Assembly (NCBI GenBank): GCA_030524525.1
Contig: JAUNGI010000007.1
Location: forward strand, 1-64,000
Direction: 5' to 3'
DNA length: 64,000 nt
Origin: Lachnospiraceae bacterium
GTDB lineage: Bacteria > Bacillota > Clostridia > Lachnospirales > Lachnospiraceae
Shown here: positions 49,587-57,425 of the stretch, piece after piece
Numbering within the stretch: the stretch's first letter is position 1
How the letters are laid out: each line of letters opens with the position of its first letter
The notes under the pieces: model-generated
What the model was told of the DNA's origin: nothing
The model's database searches: none
What the model saw: the letters and a program-made list of their open reading frames with translations, nothing else
Program-made: the position numbers and the translations under genes

Positions 49587-50836
49587 TGGGCGCGCCGCGG
49601 ACAACAGACCCCCGCCCGCCGTTCGCGGGGCTGAACGGACATACTCCGGAGGAGCTGTTTGGCTCGCTGCCCACGCCCTGCTATATTCTGGACGAGGCCG
49701 CGCTGCGCAGAAACGGCGAGCTCCTTGCGGACGTGGCAAAGCGCACGGGCTGCAAAATTTTGCTGGCGCAGAAGGCGTTTTCCAACTACGAGCTTTACCC
49801 GGTCTTGGCGCCCTATCTGGCGGGAACCGAGGCAAGCGGTCTGTACGAGGCGCGCTTGGGAGCCGAGGAAATGCCGGGCGGAGAAGTCCACGTTTTTTGC
49901 GGAGCCTACCGGGACGAAGAATTCGCGGAGCTGCTGCGCTACGCCGATCACATCGTATTCAACTCCCCCCGCCAGCTGGAAAGGTTCGGTCCGGCGGCAA
50001 AGCAGGCTGGAAAAAGCGTGGGGCTGCGCGTCAATCCGGAGCGCTCCACGCAGGAGGGACATGCGATCTACGATCCCTGCGCTCCCGGCAGCCGCATGGG
50101 TACGACCCGCGCCCAATGGGATGAAAAAATGACGCCGGAGCTGCTCTCTCTGCTTGACGGACTTCACTTCCACACCTTATGCGAGCAGGATTCCGACGCC
50201 TTGGAGGTTACGCTGGACGCCGCGGCGGAACGGTTCGGCGACGTTCTTCCCCGCATGAAGTGGCTCAACATGGGCGGCGGGCACCATATCACCAAGCCGG
50301 GCTATGACGTGGTCCGGCTGGAACGCTGCATCCGCAGAGCACAGCAGGCTTGGGACATACAGGTATATCTGGAGCCGGGCGAGGCGTGCGCGCTGAACGC
50401 GGGCTACCTTGCCGCCCGCGTGCTGGATGTTTTCCGAAACGGGGAGATCCGGCTCGCGATTCTGGACGCAAGCGCCGCCTGCCACATGCCCGACGTTCTG
50501 GAAATGCCCTACCGCCCGCCGCTTTACGGCGCGGAGGACCGGGACGAATTGCCCTCCCACGGCGCGGGAACGCCGGATAACCCGCCCCATGTCTTTCGAC
50601 TCGGCGGCCCCACCTGTCTGGCGGGGGACGTGATCGGCGATTACGCCTTCCCGGCGCCGCTTCGCGAAGGCGAGCTGCTGCTGTTCGGAGACATGGCGAT
50701 CTATACCACCTGCAAGAACAACACCTTCAACGGAATGCCGCTGCCAAGCATCTACGTCCTGCGAGAGGACGGACGGCTGGACTGCCTGCGAAGGTTCGGC
50801 TATGAGGACTTCCGGGGACGCTTGGGAGGAAAATAG
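49586..50836 (+). CDS. nspC: Carboxynorspermidine/carboxyspermidine decarboxylase
   Basis: The protein (416 residues) is a fold-III PLP decarboxylase of the NspC/CASDC type: PTPCYILDEAALRRNGELL, the PLP lysine in ILLAQKAFSNYELYP, NPERSTQEGHAIYDPCAPGSR, LHFHTLCEQDSDALE, LNMGGGHHITKPGYD and LGGPTCLAGDVIGDY. It removes the carboxylate from carboxyspermidine or carboxynorspermidine to give the triamine. The start overlaps the previous stop codon. An N-terminal extension of about 25 residues precedes the conserved part. Confidence 0.94.
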   Translation: MGAPRTTDPRPPFAGLNGHTPEELFGSLPTPCYILDEAALRRNGELLADVAKRTGCKILLAQKAFSNYELYPVLAPYLAGTEASGLYEARLGAEEMPGGEVHVFCGAYRDEEFAELLRYADHIVFNSPRQLERFGPAAKQAGKSVGLRVNPERSTQEGHAIYDPCAPGSRMGTTRAQWDEKMTPELLSLLDGLHFHTLCEQDSDALEVTLDAAAERFGDVLPRMKWLNMGGGHHITKPGYDVVRLERCIRRAQQAWDIQVYLEPGEACALNAGYLAARVLDVFRNGEIRLAILDASAACHMPDVLEMPYRPPLYGAEDRDELPSHGAGTPDNPPHVFRLGGPTCLAGDVIGDYAFPAPLREGELLLFGDMAIYTTCKNNTFNGMPLPSIYVLREDGRLDCLRRFGYEDFRGRLGGK

Positions 50837-50846
50837 GAGGAAAATA

Positions 50847-50876
50847 AAAAGAATCCCGCATTGCGAGATTCTTTTC
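50847..50876. terminator. Bidirectional terminator after the polyamine operon
   Basis: AAGAATC and GATTCTT flanking CCGC-ATT-GCGA form a hairpin with an A-run before and a T-run after, between convergent genes. Confidence 0.75.
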
Positions 50877-51707
50877 CTACTCCGCGCTCTCCCATTCCCG
50901 TATCAGCTGCCAAACGGACGGCTGCCGGTCGCTTCGGTCGTTCGCCGTGGCCTTCTCCGCCACCCGGTAAAGCGCTTCTCCCAGCGGCCAGCGGTCGTAG
51001 GTGCGGCTGTAGCCCCCGAACAGGGCAAACGCCATTGCGCCTGCGGTATATACGTTGGTCACCTCGTCCAGCGGCGCGCCCAGCTCGAATTCCTCGGGCG
51101 ACATAAAGCTGGAGCTGCCCCACATGCGTCCCATGTCGTTGACGCAGGGCTTTTTCCGAAACAGGTCGATGTCGCAGAACGTGGTTTTGCCGTTCTCGAA
51201 ATCGTACAAAATACTGCCGTCATAAAAATCAGCGGCAACATAACCGCGCCGATTGACCTCGGCAAGAAAATCAAGCACGTCGCGGAACACCTTCCGGCGC
51301 ACGGAAATCGACAGGTTCATGAACCTCCGGTGCCCCTCCGGATACATTCTTCCCATGCAGTCGCCGTCTGCCCAGCAAAATACAAGCGCAAACCCGCCGC
51401 CGATCTCCTCGGCGCCTACCAGCTCGATCAGATTCTGCTGCTTCAGATCGCGGTAGATCGGCAGAACCGCTTTCAGCCGCTCCACCGCCGCCTCCGGCGT
51501 TCCCGAATACTCCGCCGTCGGCGCGCCCGCGAATTTCACAAAGTACTTCTGACCGTCCTTTTCCGTGCCAAAGCAGATATTGCCGGAATCCTGATCGTCG
51601 AAGACCTTGAACACCCTCCCATATCTGCTCAAAAAGGCAAAATCAAACGGAGCCTTCAATTTGAACGAACAACCGTCGATCTCCTGTATATGCAGCCCCT
51701 TGCGCAT
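50877..51707 (-). CDS. Protein-kinase-like protein
   Basis: The 276-residue protein has features of the eukaryote-like kinase fold: YFVKFAGAP with the ATP-binding K, a catalytic-loop-like AADFYDGSILYD where the usual HRD is replaced by AAD, the metal-binding DID in place of DFG, and SSFMSPEEF in place of the APE motif. A hydrophobic NVYTAGAMAFALFGG helix follows. The changed loop leaves activity open; it may be a diverged kinase or pseudokinase. A start at 51743 would put repeat R2 sequence inside the gene, so the ATG at 51707 (after AAAGGA) is preferred. Its role is unknown. Confidence 0.7.
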   Translation of the reverse strand: MRKGLHIQEIDGCSFKLKAPFDFAFLSRYGRVFKVFDDQDSGNICFGTEKDGQKYFVKFAGAPTAEYSGTPEAAVERLKAVLPIYRDLKQQNLIELVGAEEIGGGFALVFCWADGDCMGRMYPEGHRRFMNLSISVRRKVFRDVLDFLAEVNRRGYVAADFYDGSILYDFENGKTTFCDIDLFRKKPCVNDMGRMWGSSSFMSPEEFELGAPLDEVTNVYTAGAMAFALFGGYSRTYDRWPLGEALYRVAEKATANDRSDRQPSVWQLIREWESAE

Positions 51708-51734
51708 CTCTTCCTTTATAACCAGCTCCACACG

Positions 51735-51812
51735 AATCCTCATTTCCGAGCGACCTGCCGCGAAGACGCGACTCCCATCCGAGCTATTTGCTTTCGCTCA
51801 GGAACAAATAGC
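51735..51812. repeat. Repeat family R2, copy 3
   Basis: AATCCTCATTTCCGAGCGACC and TGCCGCGAAGACGCGA match the copy at 15350-15419. A hairpin GCTATTTG (51783-51790) with CAAATAGC (51805-51812) resembles the second hairpin at 29911-29930. It lies after the dlt-like operon and may help end its transcript. Confidence 0.55.
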
Positions 51813-51827
51813 GGACCGTTTCCGGCT

Positions 51828-52781
51828 TTATTTCTCCACCTTCCTCTTCCAGCGCGCCAGACAGTCGTTCCACTTGGCATAGCGCTCCGAATCTCGGCAA
51901 TCGGAAAGCTCGTAATGCGCCTTCAGATAACTTCCCAAATATTGCGTCACCTTTTTGGCGCCGCTGTAATTCATATGGTCGCCGTAATCTCTCGTATCCT
52001 TCGTCCAGTCGATGGCGACCTCGTCCGACAGCAGATTCATGTCCAGATACGGAACCGAAAGCCGATCTGCCAGCTCCTGAATCCCGTTGTGCCTCTTATA
52101 GTTCCAGCACTTGGCGCTCGGCGTGCTGTACAGCATAAGCTCCGCGCCGTTCTTCTCGCACAGCTTTGCAATGTACGAAACATACCGTTCGTTCAGCCAC
52201 GCGATCTTTTCCGTCTCCTCCGTCGGAACCATATAATTTTTTTTCTCCGCCGGGCGGCTCTTTTTATTGAACAGATAGCCCTTGCCGTCGTCCGTCCATG
52301 TATATTCCACCCTGCCCGAAAGGTCGTTCACGTTCAGACTCTTCCAGCGGTCGTGATAATTCAGCACCGGAAGCGAATCCCGGCTTACGTTCACCAGAAA
52401 TTCAATGCCGGTGATCTTGCGGTAGATCGCGTTCGCCTCAAGAAGCACGACCTTGGGCTTCTGCGTCCTAAGCGCCTGCTGCAGCAGGGACGCGGAGTAG
52501 GGAAGCTGCTGCGCCTTCGTACAGCACACATACGAGGGGATGCCGTACTGCTCCCACAGAGCCATCGGGACAAGTCCGGAATACGCCAGACTGTCGCCGA
52601 TCACAAGCACCTCGATCGTATTTTCCGGCTCTCCCAAAATTCCGTTCGCCTGCACGTCCTGCATGCCGAACTCCTTCCGGTTGTTCTTCGGAACAAACAG
52701 CCGGGACAGCAGCAGAAGCATACACAGCAGCCCAAACAGAAAGACGAAGCACCGGGCAATTTTTCTTCCCTTTTGTTTCAT
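51828..52781 (-). CDS. Membrane-anchored SGNH-type protein, DltD-like partner of MBOAT
   Basis: The 317-residue protein has one N-terminal membrane anchor (ARCFVFLFGLLCMLLLLSRLF) and an external domain with IEVLVIGDSLAYSG (GDS nucleophile motif) near residue 58 and DYGDHMNYSGAKKV near residue 272, supplying the D and H of an SGNH catalytic triad. This is the arrangement of DltD and AlgX/AlgJ-type proteins that act with an MBOAT acyltransferase to move acyl groups to a surface polymer. It is the last gene of the dlt-like operon, 10 bases after the MBOAT gene. The start at 52781 follows AGGGG. Confidence 0.82.
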   Translation of the reverse strand: MKQKGRKIARCFVFLFGLLCMLLLLSRLFVPKNNRKEFGMQDVQANGILGEPENTIEVLVIGDSLAYSGLVPMALWEQYGIPSYVCCTKAQQLPYSASLLQQALRTQKPKVVLLEANAIYRKITGIEFLVNVSRDSLPVLNYHDRWKSLNVNDLSGRVEYTWTDDGKGYLFNKKSRPAEKKNYMVPTEETEKIAWLNERYVSYIAKLCEKNGAELMLYSTPSAKCWNYKRHNGIQELADRLSVPYLDMNLLSDEVAIDWTKDTRDYGDHMNYSGAKKVTQYLGSYLKAHYELSDCRDSERYAKWNDCLARWKRKVEK

Positions 52782-52791
52782 AAGAATACCC

Positions 52792-54384
52792 CTAAAAATT
52801 TGCATAGATCGGGTCCACCGGAATGTAGCCGGGGCCGTATGCGCCAAAAACGATAACGAACAGGATCAGCGCATAGTACAGCGCCCAGCGAAGCACGGTC
52901 GGCTTTTCCGCCGTCCGCTGCCGGATCTGCACGCCGCGTTCCTTCAAAACGCCAAACAGGAAGACGATCGCGACGGTGACGCCCACGATGATGAAATCCT
53001 GCCGATCCATTCCCATTTCAAAAATCTTTCCGCTTTTGAACGAGGAAAGCGAAAAGCTGCCGACCATCCTGCCGAACATTTTCATGCCGATGCCAAGCTC
53101 CGGCGCACGGAAAAACAGCTCGCCGATACAGACCAGAACGCCGGTCTTCAAAATGCGGAGCCCCGTGCAGACCGCTCCGTTCCGGCGGAGCCGAAGCTTC
53201 TCGTAGGTCTTGTGCACGAACGGCTCAAACACATTGCCGAGCAGGATCAGCACAAAGTGATAGATCCCGAAAAAGATATAGTTCCAGCCCGCGCCGTGCC
53301 AAATGCCATTAGAGAACCAGACGCAGAACAGGGCGACCGCCCCGGCGAGCAGCGGGCCGAAATGATTTCCGAGCCGCTTGCGCCCCCACGTCGTCAGCTT
53401 CTTTAACGGCTTGGAAAGCGTGACCGGATAGAAAATATAATCCCGGAACCATGTGCCCAGCGTGATATGCCACCGTTTCCAAAACTCCGAGATGCTCTTG
53501 GAGAAAAAGGGCTGCCGGAAGTTTTCCGGAAGCCGGATGCCAAAGATCTCGGCGGCGCCGATGACAATGTCCATCGTGCCGGAAAATTCCATGTAAAGCT
53601 GACAGGTATAGCCCACCGCGGCAAGCGCGATCACGCCGCCGTCATACTGCGCATAGTCCGCGAACACCGGCTTGATAAAGGCGTTCAGCCGATCCGCCAC
53701 AACGACCTTTTTCATAACGCCGTACAAAATGCGCTGCGCGCCGAACGTCAGGCTCCGGTAGGAAACGCTCGGACATTCCCAGAGCGCCTGCGCCGTATCG
53801 GAATAGCGGCAGATGGGTCCCTCCATGATCTGGGGGAAAAAGCTCAGGAACAGCGCCAGACGGAACAGGTTCCGGTCGGCGGGAACGCTCCCCCGGTAAA
53901 CGTCGAACAGATAGGACAGCGCCTGCAGCGTATAGAACGAAATGCCGATCGGCGCAAGGATCTTCACCGTGGACAGCCTGAGCGGTAAATGCAGCACCTC
54001 AAACAGATTGTTCAGGTTCCAGCCAAAGAACGCCGTATATTTGACCGCGACCAAAATTCCGATGTGCAGCACCACCGCAAAGCCCATCACCATGCGCTGC
54101 TTATGAAGATACTGCTGCTTGATCGCCTTGCGCTCGCTCCGCTCCACGCCCTGCAGGGCGGCGTCCCGCTCGTTCGCAAGCAGGGAGAGCCACAGCCCGA
54201 TGTGATGCACCGAAAGCGTGGAGAACAGCAGATAGAGCAAAAGCTTTCCGCTGAGGATCCAAAAAAAGACATAGCTCGCGGCAAGCAGAACGACCCGCCG
54301 TCCTTTCTGCGGAAGCGCCTGATACAACGCCACCGTCAGCGGCAGAAAAACGCCCAAAAAAACCACCGAACAGTAAGAATACAT
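52792..54384 (-). CDS. MBOAT-family O-acyltransferase (DltB/AlgI-like)
   Basis: The 530-residue protein has about eleven membrane segments and the MBOAT signature: PIGISFYTLQALSYLFDVYRG, FFPQIMEGPICRY, MEFSGTMDIVIGAA, FWKRWHITLGTWFRDYIFYP and the catalytic histidine in SNGIWHGAGWNYIFFGIYH. It should receive an acyl group from the carrier protein on the inside and pass it across the membrane. An internal ATG at 54384 with GAGG is used, since the upstream frame begins only with a TTG. It is followed by the SGNH gene. Confidence 0.93.
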   Translation of the reverse strand: MYSYCSVVFLGVFLPLTVALYQALPQKGRRVVLLAASYVFFWILSGKLLLYLLFSTLSVHHIGLWLSLLANERDAALQGVERSERKAIKQQYLHKQRMVMGFAVVLHIGILVAVKYTAFFGWNLNNLFEVLHLPLRLSTVKILAPIGISFYTLQALSYLFDVYRGSVPADRNLFRLALFLSFFPQIMEGPICRYSDTAQALWECPSVSYRSLTFGAQRILYGVMKKVVVADRLNAFIKPVFADYAQYDGGVIALAAVGYTCQLYMEFSGTMDIVIGAAEIFGIRLPENFRQPFFSKSISEFWKRWHITLGTWFRDYIFYPVTLSKPLKKLTTWGRKRLGNHFGPLLAGAVALFCVWFSNGIWHGAGWNYIFFGIYHFVLILLGNVFEPFVHKTYEKLRLRRNGAVCTGLRILKTGVLVCIGELFFRAPELGIGMKMFGRMVGSFSLSSFKSGKIFEMGMDRQDFIIVGVTVAIVFLFGVLKERGVQIRQRTAEKPTVLRWALYYALILFVIVFGAYGPGYIPVDPIYANF

Positions 54385-54409
54385 CTCTACCTCACCAAAG
54401 CGCAAACGC

Positions 54410-54637
54410 TTATTCTTCCATCAGCCGCTGGATCAGCGCCCAGATCGCCTCTGCGGAATTGAAATTCTCCGGCACGATCTCCACGGTCGGTACGGTAACG
54501 TCAAATTCGTCCTCGATCCCCGCGATCAGCGAAATGATCATCAGTGAGGTCAGATAGTGACCGTCCACCAGATCGTCGCAGGTCTCGTAGTCCACCTCCG
54601 GGTTAATTTCCTCCAAAATCTCAATCAGTTGTTCCAT
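54410..54637 (-). CDS. Acyl carrier protein (DltC-like)
   Basis: This 75-residue acidic protein has the four-helix carrier pattern. The phosphopantetheine serine is S31 in DGHYLTSLMIISLIAGIEDE, with TSL in place of the usual DSL, followed by EFDVTVP at helix 3. It should carry the activated aminoacyl group between the adenylating enzyme and the MBOAT protein. It lies one base after the decarboxylase stop and 25 bases before the MBOAT start. Confidence 0.88.
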   Translation of the reverse strand: MEQLIEILEEINPEVDYETCDDLVDGHYLTSLMIISLIAGIEDEFDVTVPTVEIVPENFNSAEAIWALIQRLMEE

Positions 54638-54638
54638 G

Positions 54639-55838
54639 TTATTCCATTCCTTTCTTTTCGCCGTTTTCCTGCGGCATATTCATTTTATAGGTTTCCAGCG
54701 TCCCCCGCACAAGCTCGGCTTCGCCGCCGTCCCGCAGAAGAACCACCGCCGGCAGCGCCCGGCTCAGAAAGAGCGAGATGCCCTCGGTCATACAATATGC
54801 GCCCGTATTTTCAAATACAAGCACGTCGCCGATCTGCGGGCCGCACAGCGGAAGCTGCTTTACCAAAATGTCGTTGACCGTACAGAGGGAGCCGCAGAGG
54901 TTCCACTTCTCCGGCTCGCCCGACCGCTCCGGGTACGCGTGACAGAGGGGAAGCTTCATCGCCATAGACTGCCCGTAATATACGAGATGATTCATGCCGC
55001 CGTCCACGATCGCATAGTTCTGATCGTGGTTGCTCTTTTTGTCCACGATCCGGGTCAGGTAAACGCCGCAGGACGCGGCGATGCTCCGTCCCAGCTCCAG
55101 CACAAGGCGGGGCTTTTCCTCCATCCCGCGAAGCAGCTCCGAGAATTCCGCAAGAAACGCGGCCTCGTCAAATTCCTCCGACGCAAAATACATCACCGGG
55201 AAGCCCGGCCCAAACTCCAGCTCCCTTGCCTCGTAGCCGAACTCCTCGCGCAGCCCCCGCAGAACGCCCTGCACATAGTCCAGCTCGCGCCGAAGCCGCT
55301 TCAGCGACGTCTTCTGCGTTCCCGAAAAGTATTGCAGCCCCTGAAAGTCCAAAAACGGGTAGGACGCGCGGTTTCGGATGGTCTCCCGCACCTCCTCCTC
55401 CGCCATGCCGAACTGGTTCCCGCTCGTAAGACGAAGCAGCACCGGAAGCCGTTCCCGCCTTTCCTCGGAAAGCCTTGCCAGCAGCGCAAGCTGCGAAAGC
55501 GATTCCGCCGTGTAAGCCCCGATCGGGCCGCCGCTCCGCGTCAGCTCCGCAATGACCTCCGGCGATTTATACACTCCGGAGATCACAAATTGCTCCGAGG
55601 GCAGCGCAAGCTCCTGGCAGATGCGCAGCTCGCCGGGCGAGCACAGCTCAAAGCGATCGACCAGACCCTCCAGCTCTCCGACGATAAACGGATTCGCCTT
55701 GATCGCATAGCAGAGCCCCACGCCGTCCGGCAGATTTTCCCGCAGAAAGCGGACGCGCTCCCGAAGCACACGGGCGTCAAAGACGTAGGTCGGCGTCGGA
55801 AAGCTTCGAGTCAGATATTCCAGCTCATGTCGTTCCAT
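54639..55838 (-). CDS. Fold-III PLP-dependent decarboxylase (DAP/ornithine decarboxylase-like, possibly BtrK-like)
   Basis: The 399-residue protein has the alanine-racemase-like barrel: PTPTYVFDARVLRERV, the PLP lysine K47 in LCYAIKANPF, FELCSPGELRICQ, SGVYKSPE, LEFGPGFPVMY and the C-terminal strand domain with LCGSLCTVNDIL and VFENTGAYC. These are features of DAP/ornithine decarboxylases. Its place between an adenylating enzyme and a carrier protein recalls BtrK, which decarboxylates a glutamyl group while it is bound to the carrier BtrI. An amino acid racemase role cannot be ruled out. The start at 55838 overlaps the previous gene by 14 bases. Confidence 0.85.
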   Translation of the reverse strand: MERHELEYLTRSFPTPTYVFDARVLRERVRFLRENLPDGVGLCYAIKANPFIVGELEGLVDRFELCSPGELRICQELALPSEQFVISGVYKSPEVIAELTRSGGPIGAYTAESLSQLALLARLSEERRERLPVLLRLTSGNQFGMAEEEVRETIRNRASYPFLDFQGLQYFSGTQKTSLKRLRRELDYVQGVLRGLREEFGYEARELEFGPGFPVMYFASEEFDEAAFLAEFSELLRGMEEKPRLVLELGRSIAASCGVYLTRIVDKKSNHDQNYAIVDGGMNHLVYYGQSMAMKLPLCHAYPERSGEPEKWNLCGSLCTVNDILVKQLPLCGPQIGDVLVFENTGAYCMTEGISLFLSRALPAVVLLRDGGEAELVRGTLETYKMNMPQENGEKKGME

Positions 55839-57360
55839 TTTTTTCACCCTTCCTCTCCTTTGCCAGTCGGAGCAGCTCCTTTCGGTCAATCTTGCCGTTC
55901 TTGGTCATGGGCATGCTCTCCACGGGCTTTAGAACGCCGGGGATCATATAGACCGGAAGCATTGTTTTCAGCGTTCCGAACAGCTCCTTTTTGTCCAGCG
56001 TCCCAAGATAAAAGCCGTATAGCCTGCTCTTTTCCGCGTCGAATACGCAGCAGCAGCGTTCGATCCCCGGAACCTCCGACATGCGCTTTTCGATCTCCTC
56101 CAGCTCGATGCGGTGTCCCATGTACTTGATCTGAAAATCCTTTCTGCCGCAAAAAAACAGCTCTCCGTTTTCGTCGAACCTTCCGAGATCGCCGGTGCGG
56201 TAAAGAACGTCGCGGAACCTTTCGTTCAGCGGATTCTGCACAAACGCCCGCTCCGTCTGCTCCTTTGCGCAGTAGTAGCCCAGCGCCACGCCGCTTCCGC
56301 GCACGCAGATCTCTCCGGTCTTTCCCACTTCCGTGACCCGACGGTTTTGGTCGTCCAGCAGCACGATCTGCTTATTGGGAAACGCTCGCCCGACGGGAAT
56401 TCCGGCTTCGTAGTCCCGGCTCCGGTCGATGCGGTGATAGGTACAGTTGCAGGTGATCTCCGTGGGACCGTACAGATTCACAAACGCCGCCTTTGGCAGA
56501 TGCTCCATCCAAGACCGCAGATGCCGAAGCGGCATGACCTCGCCGCTGAACAGCACCTTGTTTACCGTTTCCGGCGTTTTGTAGTCCAGTCCGTGGACGG
56601 TGCTGATGAGGCACAGGGCGGAAACCGCCCACACAAGCGTCGTGACCCTTTTCTCGCAGAGATAGTCGAGCAGCTCCGCGGGGCGGGAAAACAGCGATCG
56701 GGGAATGATCACAAGCGTGGCTCCCACGGCGACCGCCGAGTAGATATCCTTTACGGAAACGTCAAAGTCAAACGGCGCCTGATTGCCGATGCGGTCGTTC
56801 TCCCCAATGGAAAACAGCTCGGTAAAGCTGCCGATAAAATCCAGCACCGACCGGTGGCTCACAACGACGCCCTTCGGCACTCCGGTGGAGCCGGAGGTGA
56901 AATTCGCATAGAGCGGGTCAACGTCCAGCATCGTTTCCCTTGCCCCCGCAAGCAGCGCCCCGTCGATTTCCGCCGTTTTCAGCTCCTCCACGCAAAGCAG
57001 CAGCGCCTCCGGAAAGATCGCGGCGGCAGCCGGCCGGCTTTCCCGGTCGGTAAGGATATACGGCGCGCGCAGCACCTCCTCGATCTGCAAAAGCCGCTGC
57101 GGCGGCAGCTCCGGATTGAGCTGGGAATAAAAGCCCCCCGCATAGACGATGCCGAAAAAGGCGCAGACCGTGTCGATCCCCTTTTCCATATAGACCGCGA
57201 CCGGCGTATTGGCGTCAATCTTCGCCGCCAGCGCGCTGCCGATGCGCCTGCTCCGTTCCAGAAGCTCCGCGTAGGTGCAGCGGCTCTGCGGCCCCTCCAC
57301 GGCGATCTTCTCCGGATATTTTTCCGCCGTCCGTTCCAGCCATTCCAATACACATTTCAT
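55825..57360 (-). CDS. Amino-acid adenylating enzyme (DltA-like)
   Basis: The 511-residue protein is a stand-alone adenylation domain: YANFTSGSTGVPKGVVVSHR (A3 core, residues 151-170), NQAPFDFDVSVKDIY (residues 193-207), NLYGPTEITCN (A5), YRTGDLGRF (A7), GRKDFQIKYMGHRIELEEIE (A8) and PMTKNGKIDRKEL with the final catalytic lysine (A10). It is closest in style to DltA, which loads D-alanine on DltC. Where DltA has a cysteine thought to favour D-alanine (FCGE), this enzyme has S272 (LFSGEVMP), so another substrate is possible. It begins the five-gene dlt-like operon, 65 bases after the kinase gene. Confidence 0.9.
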   Translation of the reverse strand: MKCVLEWLERTAEKYPEKIAVEGPQSRCTYAELLERSRRIGSALAAKIDANTPVAVYMEKGIDTVCAFFGIVYAGGFYSQLNPELPPQRLLQIEEVLRAPYILTDRESRPAAAAIFPEALLLCVEELKTAEIDGALLAGARETMLDVDPLYANFTSGSTGVPKGVVVSHRSVLDFIGSFTELFSIGENDRIGNQAPFDFDVSVKDIYSAVAVGATLVIIPRSLFSRPAELLDYLCEKRVTTLVWAVSALCLISTVHGLDYKTPETVNKVLFSGEVMPLRHLRSWMEHLPKAAFVNLYGPTEITCNCTYHRIDRSRDYEAGIPVGRAFPNKQIVLLDDQNRRVTEVGKTGEICVRGSGVALGYYCAKEQTERAFVQNPLNERFRDVLYRTGDLGRFDENGELFFCGRKDFQIKYMGHRIELEEIEKRMSEVPGIERCCCVFDAEKSRLYGFYLGTLDKKELFGTLKTMLPVYMIPGVLKPVESMPMTKNGKIDRKELLRLAKERKGEKNGTT

Positions 57361-57425
57361 AATATTATCTCTCCGTTCCAGCCAGCATCATACCGGCTTT
57401 TGGTTCAGCCAGCCTGTAGTCAATC

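Noticed and set aside
55825..57360. Nonribosomal peptide synthetase
   Set aside because: There is only one stand-alone adenylation domain and one free carrier, with no condensation or thioesterase domain; the gene order is dlt-like.
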